Shown: piece by piece, positions 54,429 through 62,046 of the stretch
Layout: each line of letters starts with the position of its first letter
Position numbering within the stretch: the stretch's first letter is position 1
Assembly: GCF_038024035.1 (NCBI RefSeq)
Contig: NZ_CP150664.1
Coordinates: 1,798,001 to 1,862,000, forward strand
Direction: 5' to 3'
Length of the DNA: 64,000 nt
Source: Polaribacter pacificus
GTDB taxonomy: Bacteria; Bacteroidota; Bacteroidia; Flavobacteriales; Flavobacteriaceae
The notes under the pieces: generated by a model
Database searches by the model: none
Seen by the model: the letters and a program-made list of their open reading frames with translations, nothing else
Told to the model about the DNA's origin: nothing
Translations under genes and position numbers: made by a program

Positions 54429-55617
54429 TTATTATCCAGAAGATACAGCAATTGGTTTGTACACTTCACAATTGGCAACTTATTTTAATAACGAGGGTGT
54501 TGAGGTAAGTGTTCTTACAGGATTTCCGTATTATCCTTCCTGGAAAATTAGCAAATCATATAAAAACAAAAGTTGGTTTTATAAAGAAAACATAAACGGA
54601 GTCCAGGTGTATAGATACAAGCAATATGTACCTCAAAGACCTACTTTTTTAAGACGAATTTTTCATTTACTAGACTTTACTTTTGGTACGTTTATCAATC
54701 TTTTTAAAATACAGAAAGCAGATGTCGTATTGTGTATTGTACCATTTACCAGCACAATTTTTTTAGGCTCAATTTTAGCAAAATTAAAAAAAGCAAAATT
54801 GTGGATTCATATTCAAGATTTTGAGTTTGATGCTGCATCAGATTCAGAGATGACCAAAAAAAAATCCAAAACATCTATTTTTTATAAAGTTTTGTTTCGG
54901 GTAGAAAAAAGGCTCTTACAAGCCGCAGATGTAAGAAGTACTATTAGTCATTCTATGTTAAAAAAATTAGTATCAAAGAATGCAGACAAAAAAAGTGTTT
55001 TATTGCCAAACTGGGTAGATTTAAGCACTATTGACCCTGTTTTATCGACTAGACATCATTATTTAAAATCGGATGGGTTTAAAATATTGTATTCAGGTAA
55101 TATTGGAGAAAAACAAGATTGGGAGTTTTTCCTTCAATTTGCAAAACAATTAGAGAAAAATAAGCAGATAGAATTAATAATAGTTGGTGATGGGAGCAAA
55201 AGATCTTGGCTAGAAAATGAATTGATAGGTAGTAAAAATGTGACCCTATACCCACCAGTTCCATACAGTGAATTATCTGATTTACTTTGCTCAGCTGATT
55301 TACATTTCCTTTTTCAAAAAGGAGACATTATAGACGCAGTAATGCCATCAAAAATTTTAGGGATGATGGCGAGTGAAAAACCTTCATTGATCACTGGAAA
55401 TCTAAACTCTGAGGTGTCAACAATTATTAGCGAATCAAAAGCAGGAGCTTATTTTAGCAGCTCAGAGTTAATCAAAGTACTAGATTTTGTGTCACTTGTT
55501 GAAAGAGACCTAAGCTTAAGAAAAGAATTTGGCATAAATGCTCGAAAATATGTTTCTAAAAATTTTTCGAAAGATGAAGTTTTAAAACAATTTAAAAGAG
55601 TACTAGAGACTATCTAA
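54397..55617 (+). CDS. WcaI-like GT4-family glycosyltransferase
   Basis: The 406-residue GT-B enzyme has LTIIGINYYPEDTAIGLYTSQLATYF at the N-terminus, typical of WcaI fucosyltransferase-type proteins, then VLTGFPYYPSW, WIHIQDFEFDAA, and a C-terminal domain with ILYSGNIGEKQDWEFF and FLFQKGDIIDAVMPSKILGMMASEKP. The start is a TTG at 54397, 32 bases inside the previous gene; no ATG or GTG nearby gives the expected N-terminus. A fucosyl donor is plausible given gmd-fcl, but not proven. Confidence 0.88.
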   Translation: MKKKLTIIGINYYPEDTAIGLYTSQLATYFNNEGVEVSVLTGFPYYPSWKISKSYKNKSWFYKENINGVQVYRYKQYVPQRPTFLRRIFHLLDFTFGTFINLFKIQKADVVLCIVPFTSTIFLGSILAKLKKAKLWIHIQDFEFDAASDSEMTKKKSKTSIFYKVLFRVEKRLLQAADVRSTISHSMLKKLVSKNADKKSVLLPNWVDLSTIDPVLSTRHHYLKSDGFKILYSGNIGEKQDWEFFLQFAKQLEKNKQIELIIVGDGSKRSWLENELIGSKNVTLYPPVPYSELSDLLCSADLHFLFQKGDIIDAVMPSKILGMMASEKPSLITGNLNSEVSTIISESKAGAYFSSSELIKVLDFVSLVERDLSLRKEFGINARKYVSKNFSKDEVLKQFKRVLETI

Positions 55618-56978
55618 TGAAAACAACGGGAAAGAAATATTCTATTTTTATAAAACCATTGATCATCCTTTTTGATGTTTTAATACTAAACAGTATTGTT
55701 TATTATTATTCAGGCTTAGCATATTTGAATGTTCAGTTTATATCCTATATGATAGCTTCATGGCTGTTTATCGCTTATTATACTAAGTTTTATAATGTAT
55801 ATAGGTATACGCATGTCTTAAAGCTGGTATCGTTAATCGGGGCTCAGTTTTTTATTTTTATTTTGTCTTTTTATGCTTATTTCAGCCTTTTTAATGAAGG
55901 CAATGTGGCAAACAGACAATTAGAAATAGTAGTTTCTATAGTATCAGTAATTTCTTTTTTTAAGTTCTTATCGTTTTTTTTATTAAAAAAATATCGACTT
56001 GGAGGCAAAAACTATAGGAATGTAATTGTCCTTGGAGACAATACCTCAGCAAAAAACATTGCAAAATTATTTACTCAAAGACCTGATTTGGGCTATCGAT
56101 TTTTGGGTTTTTTTTCTAATAAAGAAGCAAAATCAAAAAAATATTTAGGAACCATTGAAATGGTTTTTAAGTATCTTTTAGAAGAGACGGTAGATGAAAT
56201 TTATTGTGAAGTATCTGCTTTACCACAAGATGAGTTTATAAAAATTAGAGCTTTCGCAAATTTGCATAAAATCGAAATTAGATTGATACCTGAGACTAAG
56301 GCGATTTATAGTAAAGACTATATTTTAGAATATTATGGTACTCTTCCAGTTTTAAAACCAAAGCAATTGCCTTTTGAAAAAAGTGAAACACATTTTATAA
56401 AAAGGATTTTTGATTTTCTATTTTCACTATTTGTCTGTGTTTTTATTTTGTCGTGGGCCTTGCCTATTTTATATGTTTTAGTGAAAATTGATTCAAGGGG
56501 CCCATTTTTATTTAAACAAAAAAGAGATGGGATTCAGGGAAATCAATTTGTGTGTTTTAAAATAAGAACGATGAATAATGGATTGAATTCAAAGAGCACA
56601 TCCATGTCAAATAGCGACATTAAAATTACAAAAATCGGTACTTTTCTTCGCAAAACGAGTTTGGATGAATTGCCTCAGTTTTTTAATGTTTTAAAAGGAG
56701 ATATGAGTGTTGTAGGACCAAGACCGCACATTCTTATTCAAACAGAAAAATACATTAAAGAAATTGATAATTATATCGTTAGAAACTCTGTAAAACCAGG
56801 TATTACAGGCTTGGCTCAAGTTAGCGGATATCGAGGTGAGGTTCTGAAAAAAGAAGATATTAAAAATCGGGTAAAATATGATATTTTTTATATAGAAAAC
56901 TGGTCTTTTTTATTAGATGTAAAAATTATAATACAAACAGTTTTTAATGTTTTTAGGGGTGATGAAAAAGCGTATTAA
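55617..56978 (+). CDS. Undecaprenyl-phosphate glycosylphosphotransferase (WcaJ-like initiating enzyme)
   Basis: The 453-residue protein has about four N-terminal TM helices, a CoA-binding-like soluble part (VIVLGDNTSAKNIAKLF), a further TM hairpin near residue 275, and a C-terminal bacterial sugar transferase domain. That domain has FLFKQKRDGIQGNQFVCFKIRTM, RKTSLDELPQFFNVLKGDMSVVGPRP, and KPGITGLAQVSGYRG, all canonical. It starts the polymer by moving a sugar-phosphate to undecaprenyl phosphate. The start overlaps the prior stop (TAATGA). Confidence 0.95.
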   Translation: MKTTGKKYSIFIKPLIILFDVLILNSIVYYYSGLAYLNVQFISYMIASWLFIAYYTKFYNVYRYTHVLKLVSLIGAQFFIFILSFYAYFSLFNEGNVANRQLEIVVSIVSVISFFKFLSFFLLKKYRLGGKNYRNVIVLGDNTSAKNIAKLFTQRPDLGYRFLGFFSNKEAKSKKYLGTIEMVFKYLLEETVDEIYCEVSALPQDEFIKIRAFANLHKIEIRLIPETKAIYSKDYILEYYGTLPVLKPKQLPFEKSETHFIKRIFDFLFSLFVCVFILSWALPILYVLVKIDSRGPFLFKQKRDGIQGNQFVCFKIRTMNNGLNSKSTSMSNSDIKITKIGTFLRKTSLDELPQFFNVLKGDMSVVGPRPHILIQTEKYIKEIDNYIVRNSVKPGITGLAQVSGYRGEVLKKEDIKNRVKYDIFYIENWSFLLDVKIIIQTVFNVFRGDEKAY

Positions 56979-56981
56979 TAT

Positions 56982-57752
56982 ATGAGTGAAAGCATAGAAA
57001 TATCAGCATCTATAGTTCTTTATAAAGAAAACATAAAAGAACTAGAAAAAACAATAGAAAGCTTTTTAAGTATAGATTTGCCTAAAAAATTATATTTAAT
57101 TGACAATACTGTTGATAAACAATTTGACAATGTTTTTATCAATAAACAGATTGAATATATTGGCTTTGGAAAAAATGTTGGTTTTGGAATGGGCCACAAT
57201 ATGATCTTAAACAAGATTGAAAAAACATCTAGTTTTCACTTAATTTTAAATCCTGATGTTATATTTTCAAAAGAGGTCATTCCAACGCTTATAGAAGCAT
57301 TAAAAAGAGATCCTAGTGTTGCAATGGTAGCCCCAAGGGTGTTATTCCCGAACGGTGAACATCAGTTTTCTTGTAGAAGATATCCAACTATTTTAGAATT
57401 GTTTGCAAGGCGATTTAAGTTCTTTTCAGGAACATTTAAAGAAAAAATAAGCAAAGGTGTTTATAGTGATAAAGACCTAAGTGCTCCTTTTTTTGCAGAG
57501 TATTTAACAGGGTGTTTTCAATTGTATAGAACAAGGGATCTTATCGATTTAAAAGGCTTTGACGAACGTTATTTTTTATATATGGAAGATGTGGATATTT
57601 GTAAAAAAATAGATGTATTAGGGAAGAAAAAACTATACTTTCCGCAAGTAGTAATTTACCATGTTCTAAAAAAGGGCTCAGAAAAAAACCTTTCACTTTT
57701 TCTTAGACACAGCTTGTCAATTATCCAATACTTTAAGAAATGGAAAAATTAA
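56982..57752 (+). CDS. GT2-family glycosyltransferase (WbbL/rhamnosyltransferase-like)
   Basis: The 256-residue GT-A enzyme has SIVLYKENIKELEKTIESFL, then YIGFGKNVGFGMGHNMIL, typical of rhamnosyl- and related GT2s. LILNPDVIF is the metal-binding DXD-type region, and GCFQLYRTRDLIDLKGFDERYFLYMEDVDICKKI matches the C-terminal signature. It ends the polymer cluster. The presence of rfbBAC makes a rhamnosyl role plausible, but the missing rfbD weakens that. Confidence 0.9.
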   Translation: MSESIEISASIVLYKENIKELEKTIESFLSIDLPKKLYLIDNTVDKQFDNVFINKQIEYIGFGKNVGFGMGHNMILNKIEKTSSFHLILNPDVIFSKEVIPTLIEALKRDPSVAMVAPRVLFPNGEHQFSCRRYPTILELFARRFKFFSGTFKEKISKGVYSDKDLSAPFFAEYLTGCFQLYRTRDLIDLKGFDERYFLYMEDVDICKKIDVLGKKKLYFPQVVIYHVLKKGSEKNLSLFLRHSLSIIQYFKKWKN

Positions 57753-57775
57753 ACAGATAATACATTTTCAGAATG

Positions 57776-57783
57776 TATATTTG
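57776..57783 (+). promoter_or_regulatory. -7 box for purD
   Basis: TATATTTG matches TAnnTTTG and lies 23 bp before the purD ATG, separating it from the polysaccharide cluster. Confidence 0.6.
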
Positions 57784-57806
57784 TAGCTTAAAAGAACAAC
57801 ACGAAC

Positions 57807-59081
57807 ATGAATATTTTAATCTTAGGTTCTGGAGGAAGAGAACATGCTTTTGCATTAAAACTAGCTGAAAGTAACAAGGTAAATAAACTTTTTGTAGCTC
57901 CTGGAAATGCAGGAACAACTCAAATTGCAACGAATATTACTATTGATCCAACTAATTTTAAAGCGGTAAAAGAAACCGTCTTAGAGAACAAAATCAACAT
58001 GGTTGTTGTTGGACCAGAAGCGCCATTAGTAAATGGAGTTCACGACTTTTTCTTGGCAGATGATGATTTGAAAAACATCTCTGTTATCGGACCTAAAAAA
58101 GATGGTGCCTTGTTAGAAGGAAGTAAAGATTTTTCAAAAATCTTTATGGAAAAACACAATATTCCTACAGCGCGATACCAATCGTTTACAAAAGAAAACT
58201 TAGCGGCAGGTTTTGCCTTTTTAGAAACCTTAACTGCTCCCTATGTTTTAAAAGCCGATGGTTTAGCAGCCGGAAAGGGTGTACTAATTTTAGATTCTTT
58301 AGCGGAAGCAAAAAAAGAATTAGAAGAAATGCTTACTAACCAAAAATTTGGAGAGGCTTCATCAACTGTTGTCATTGAAGAGTTTTTAGATGGGATTGAA
58401 TTATCTGTTTTTGTGCTAACTGATGGGAAAAGCTATAAGATTTTACCATCAGCTAAAGATTACAAACGCATCGGAGAAGGAGATGAAGGGTTAAATACAG
58501 GTGGTATGGGAGCAATTTCTCCTGTTCCTTTTGCATCTGATGAGTTTTTAAAGAAAGTTGAAGAACGAATCGTAATCCCTACCGTAAATGGATTGCAAAA
58601 AGACGGAATTGATTACCGTGGATTTATTTTTATTGGTTTGATGAACGTTGCTGGAAATCCACAGGTAATAGAATACAATGTAAGAATGGGCGATCCAGAA
58701 ACAGAAGCTGTTTTACCGAGAATTGAGTCTGATTTATTCGATTTATTTGAAGGTGTAGCCAATCAAACACTACATGAAAAATCGTTTTCTATCACTCCAA
58801 AAACAGCAACAACAGTCATGTTGGTTTCAGGAGGCTACCCTGAAGCGTATGAAAAAAACAAGGAAATCTCAGGAATAGAAAATATCGAGAATTCTATTGT
58901 TTTTCACGCAGGAACAAAATTAGAGAATGGAAAAGTTTTTACAAACGGAGGACGAGTTATGGCAATTACCTCTTTTGGTGATACCATTGAAGAAGCGTTA
59001 AAATTATCGTACAGTTCAATTGATAAAATTTCTTTTGACAAGATGAATTATAGAAAAGATATTGGTTTTGATTTGATATAA
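57807..59081 (+). CDS. purD: Phosphoribosylamine-glycine ligase
   Basis: PurD ligates glycine to phosphoribosylamine with ATP in purine biosynthesis. The 424-residue ATP-grasp enzyme has NILILGSGGREHAFALKL at the N-terminus, LKADGLAAGKGVLI (the ATP-binding lobe), and EYNVRMGDPETEAVLPR near the active site. All are standard PurD motifs, and the length is normal. It has its own promoter box. The GT28-like gene starts 2 bp after its stop. Confidence 0.97.
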   Translation: MNILILGSGGREHAFALKLAESNKVNKLFVAPGNAGTTQIATNITIDPTNFKAVKETVLENKINMVVVGPEAPLVNGVHDFFLADDDLKNISVIGPKKDGALLEGSKDFSKIFMEKHNIPTARYQSFTKENLAAGFAFLETLTAPYVLKADGLAAGKGVLILDSLAEAKKELEEMLTNQKFGEASSTVVIEEFLDGIELSVFVLTDGKSYKILPSAKDYKRIGEGDEGLNTGGMGAISPVPFASDEFLKKVEERIVIPTVNGLQKDGIDYRGFIFIGLMNVAGNPQVIEYNVRMGDPETEAVLPRIESDLFDLFEGVANQTLHEKSFSITPKTATTVMLVSGGYPEAYEKNKEISGIENIENSIVFHAGTKLENGKVFTNGGRVMAITSFGDTIEEALKLSYSSIDKISFDKMNYRKDIGFDLI

Positions 59082-59083
59082 AA

Positions 59084-60118
59084 ATGGTAAAAAAAATAAT
59101 TGTAGCACCGCTAAATTGGGGATTAGGTCATGCCTCACGCTGTGTTCCAATTATTCATTTTTTAATTCAAAACAAGTATCTTCCTGTGCTTGCATCAGAT
59201 GGGGCTGCTTTAGACTTGTTAAAAAAAGAGTTTCCAGAGCTTCCTTTTTTGGAACTCCCTACATATCAAATTCGATATAAAAAAAATCTTAAGTGGTCCT
59301 TGTTTTTAAAAGGTCCAAAGATCTGGAGAGCCGTTAAAGCAGAACATAAAGTTGTTTCTAACTATATTGAAGAACACCCAGAGGTTGTCGGCTTAATTTC
59401 AGACAATCGATTTGGTGTTAAAAGTCCAAATATTCCTAGTGTTTATCTAACGCATCAGGTTCAGGTGTTGGCAGGAATAGCAACTTTTTTTACGAGTTTT
59501 ATACACCAAAAAATTATCGCAGGTTTTGATCAGTGTTGGGTTCCTGATACTGTTGATTCTAGTTTTTCAGGTAAATTATCCCATTTTAAAAATTCAAATA
59601 TACAGGTAAAATATATTGGTGTTTTAAGTCGATTTAAAAAGAGATCTGTTGTTCAAACCATTGATGTTCTCATTCTTTTGTCTGGTGTTGAGCCCAATAG
59701 AACCTTATTAGAAAGCAGGCTTAAAAAACTCTTTCAAGGGTATCCAGGTAAGGTCGTTATGGTTTTAGGAAAAATAGAAGCTGAGCAAAAGACTTTCCAA
59801 GAAAACGGAATAGAAATAGTTAATTTTTTACTAACCAAAGACTTAGAAGATAAATTATTACAAACTAAGACCGTAGTGTGCAGATCTGGATATTCGTCTG
59901 TGATGGATTTGGCAATCTTAGAAAAAAAAGCATTTTTTATTCCTACCAAACATCAGTCTGAACAAGAATATTTAGCCTATTTTTTAAAGAGTAGCGAGAG
60001 AGCTCCCTTTCAAACAGAAGAAACTTTTACAATTGAAAGTTTGGATGAGCTAATAAATTATAAAGGCTTAAAAGCAAGTGAAACAAAGCTAGATAAAGAA
60101 TTACTGAGCCTTTTCTAA
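59084..60118 (+). CDS. GT28-like glycosyltransferase
   Basis: The 344-residue GT-B type protein resembles MurG/GT28 in outline: PLNWGLGHASRCVPIIHFL (about 8-26, with a GLGHxxR motif as in MurG and MGD synthases), LSGVEPNRTLLESRL in the C-terminal lobe, and VVCRSGYSSVMDLAILEKKAFFIPT (donor-site GxxS pattern) late. Acceptor and donor are unknown. It follows purD directly. Its last 18 bases overlap the 3' end of the convergent histidine kinase gene. Confidence 0.85.
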   Translation: MVKKIIVAPLNWGLGHASRCVPIIHFLIQNKYLPVLASDGAALDLLKKEFPELPFLELPTYQIRYKKNLKWSLFLKGPKIWRAVKAEHKVVSNYIEEHPEVVGLISDNRFGVKSPNIPSVYLTHQVQVLAGIATFFTSFIHQKIIAGFDQCWVPDTVDSSFSGKLSHFKNSNIQVKYIGVLSRFKKRSVVQTIDVLILLSGVEPNRTLLESRLKKLFQGYPGKVVMVLGKIEAEQKTFQENGIEIVNFLLTKDLEDKLLQTKTVVCRSGYSSVMDLAILEKKAFFIPTKHQSEQEYLAYFLKSSERAPFQTEETFTIESLDELINYKGLKASETKLDKELLSLF

Positions 60119-61138
60119 GGTAAATGAAAATTCAGAGCCTTCACCATAGGTGCTTTTTAAGAGGATGGTTTCGTTATGAGCCTCTACGATGTGCTTCACA
60201 ATAGAAAGTCCCAGTCCTGATCCTCCCTGCTCTCTAGAGCGACTTTGATCGACTCTGTAAAAGCGTTCAAACAAACGAGAAAGGTGTTCTTGCTTAACGC
60301 CTTCTCCGTTATCAGCTACTTTAATAATGTATTTCCGTTCATTATAAGACTCGATTCCAATGGTCGTATGTCCATTGTTTTTTCCGTATTTGATAGAGTT
60401 CACAACCAAATTAATTAACACCTGCTCAATACGTTCTTGGTCTCCCATTACATAAATTGGAAACTCATATTGCTTGTCAAAAGTTAGAGTGATATTTCTT
60501 TTTTTAGCACGCATCTCAAACAAATCAAATACATTTTGTATCAATTCTAAGATGTTAAAAGGTTTTAGATTCATTTTCAAACCATTGGTTTCTAGTTTAG
60601 CAATCATGTCTAAATCCTTTACAATGGCGGTTAATCGCTCTACTCCTTTATTAGCGCGTTCTAAGTATTTTTCTCTTATTTCTTTATTGTTACCAGCACC
60701 TTCAATAAGGGTTAAAATATACCCTTGAACTGTAAACAGTGGAGTTTTTAATTCATGAGCCACATTCCCTAAAAAGTCTCTCCTAAAGGAGTCACGCTCA
60801 GTTAAATTTTGAATTTCTATACGTTTCCCTTCTGCAAATTTTTGTACGCTTTTGCTTAGGGTTTCCATATCAGTAGTTACTGATTTTCTTTTGAGATCAT
60901 CTACGTTTAAAAGCGATACTTCTTCATAAATTTTTCGCACCCTTCTGTAGATAAAAAACTCTACACGATACTGGATGATAAAAAACGAAACAACAAACAA
61001 ACTCATTTCTGCTAAAACAGAAGCCAATAAGCCGTATTTGTGATATAGATAATAGGCAAGTAAAGAAATTAGACTTGCAACTGCTGTGAGGTACAAGGCT
61101 GATATAAATGCAAATGAATAGGTTTTTTTAAACTTCAC
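60101..61138 (-). CDS. phoR: PhoR-like sensor histidine kinase
   Basis: The 345-residue protein has two N-terminal TM helices (about 9-30 and 38-56) with almost no periplasmic loop. A short linker follows, then the HisKA domain with H128 in NVAHELKTP and the HATPase_c domain with NLVVNSIKYG (N box), DNGEGVKQEH (G1), FERFYRVDQSRSREQGGSGLGLSIVKHIVEAH (F/G2). The minimal periplasmic sensor region is typical of PhoR, which senses through the Pst system rather than directly. It is downstream of the phoB-like gene (15 bp) on the same strand. Confidence 0.88.
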   Translation of the reverse strand: MKFKKTYSFAFISALYLTAVASLISLLAYYLYHKYGLLASVLAEMSLFVVSFFIIQYRVEFFIYRRVRKIYEEVSLLNVDDLKRKSVTTDMETLSKSVQKFAEGKRIEIQNLTERDSFRRDFLGNVAHELKTPLFTVQGYILTLIEGAGNNKEIREKYLERANKGVERLTAIVKDLDMIAKLETNGLKMNLKPFNILELIQNVFDLFEMRAKKRNITLTFDKQYEFPIYVMGDQERIEQVLINLVVNSIKYGKNNGHTTIGIESYNERKYIIKVADNGEGVKQEHLSRLFERFYRVDQSRSREQGGSGLGLSIVKHIVEAHNETILLKSTYGEGSEFSFTLEKAQ

Positions 61139-61153
61139 AAGTTTGCGGTTCTA

Positions 61154-61849
61154 TTAATCTTCGTCTTCTAATACAAATTTATAGCCTACACCTTTGATGG
61201 TTTTAAAATGGTCATCTCCAATTTTTTCACGTAATTTTCTAATGTGCACATCAATGGTTCTCCCCCCGACAACGACCTCGTTACCCCAAACCGTATCTAA
61301 AATGGTTTCACGTTTAAAGACTTTACCTGGTTTAGAGGTTAACAAAGAAAACAATTCAAATTCTTTTTTAGGAAGTACAATTTTTTTGTTGTTTTTAAAC
61401 ACAACATATTCTTCTCTGTTAATTACGATATCTCCAATAGTTGTAGATGTATCTTGGTCTTCCGTGTTTTTTAATCGACGAAGTAAAGATTTTACTTTGC
61501 TTAATAAAACTTTAGGTTTGATAGGCTTGGTAATATAGTCATCAGCACCAGCATCAAAACCAGCTACTTGTGAGTAATCTTCACCTCGGGCAGTTAAGAA
61601 AGAAATAATAACGTGCTCTAGGGTTGTTACCTTTCGGATTTTTTCACAAGCTTCTATCCCGTCCATTTCTGGCATCATAATGTCTAATAAAATTAAATGA
61701 GGAATAACTTTCTTTGCTGTTTTTAAGGCTTCTAACCCATTCGTTGCGGTAAACACCTGATAGCCCTCATTTTTTAAATTGTAACCTACAATTTCTAAGA
61801 TATCTGGCTCATCATCAACCAATAAAATTTTAATGTCACTTTTTTTCAT
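61154..61849 (-). CDS. phoB: PhoB-like response regulator
   Basis: The 231-residue protein has a receiver domain (acidic pocket VDDE near 11-14, phosphoacceptor D56 in LLLDIMMPEMDG, Lys near 108 in ITKPI) and an OmpR/PhoB-type winged helix (about 130-228; ELFSLLTSKPGKVFKRETIL, RTIDVHIRKLREKIG, TIKGVGYKFV). Pairing with a loop-less PhoR-like kinase, and the TTAAC-type direct repeats next door, support a PhoB identity, though pst genes are not in view. A TACTTTTG box (minus strand, 61875-61882) lies 25 bp upstream. Confidence 0.85.
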   Translation of the reverse strand: MKKSDIKILLVDDEPDILEIVGYNLKNEGYQVFTATNGLEALKTAKKVIPHLILLDIMMPEMDGIEACEKIRKVTTLEHVIISFLTARGEDYSQVAGFDAGADDYITKPIKPKVLLSKVKSLLRRLKNTEDQDTSTTIGDIVINREEYVVFKNNKKIVLPKKEFELFSLLTSKPGKVFKRETILDTVWGNEVVVGGRTIDVHIRKLREKIGDDHFKTIKGVGYKFVLEDED

Positions 61850-61874
61850 AAGACGTTTATCTCTAAATATAGCT

Positions 61875-61882
61875 CAAAAGTA
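61875..61882 (-). promoter_or_regulatory. -7 box for the phoB-phoR operon
   Basis: TACTTTTG on the minus strand matches TAnnTTTG, 25 bp upstream of the response-regulator start. The direct repeats at 61911-61957 lie upstream of it on that strand, so they could also affect this promoter. Confidence 0.5.
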
Positions 61883-61910
61883 GGGATAAAAACTTAAAAA
61901 CGGAGAATAG

Positions 61911-61957
61911 TTAACAATGATTTAATCCCTTAACACAGGCTTAACCTTCAATTAATG
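61911..61957 (+). promoter_or_regulatory. Pho-box-like array of 11-bp-spaced direct repeats
   Basis: The hexamers TTAACA (61911), TTAATC (61922), TTAACA (61930), TTAACC (61941) and TTAATG (61952) are spaced 11, 8, 11 and 11 bp apart. Bacillus PhoP recognises TTAACA-like direct repeats at 11-bp intervals. A possible -7 box TATATTTA (61981-61988) lies 24 bp after the last repeat, a normal distance for activation of the receptor gene. Confidence 0.65.
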
Positions 61958-62008
61958 CAAGCATAATTTAGAACTAACCTTATATTTACAAAACACCGAG
62001 ACATTTGC

Positions 62009-62040
62009 ACTTTATAAACAAGGTATATACCCTATAAAGT
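62009..62040 (+). promoter_or_regulatory. Inverted repeat in the 5' leader of the TonB receptor gene
   Basis: ACTTTATA (62009-62016) and TATAAAGT (62033-62040) are perfect 8-base arms around a 16-base loop, ending 6 bp before the ATG. It could be an operator or an mRNA hairpin covering the start region. Confidence 0.4.
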
Positions 62041-62046
62041 AAAATA

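Noticed and set aside
41700..57760. Whole polysaccharide cluster as a mobile island
   Set aside because: Such clusters often move, but no integrase, insertion sequence, tRNA or flanking repeat was seen, and the base composition was not computed.
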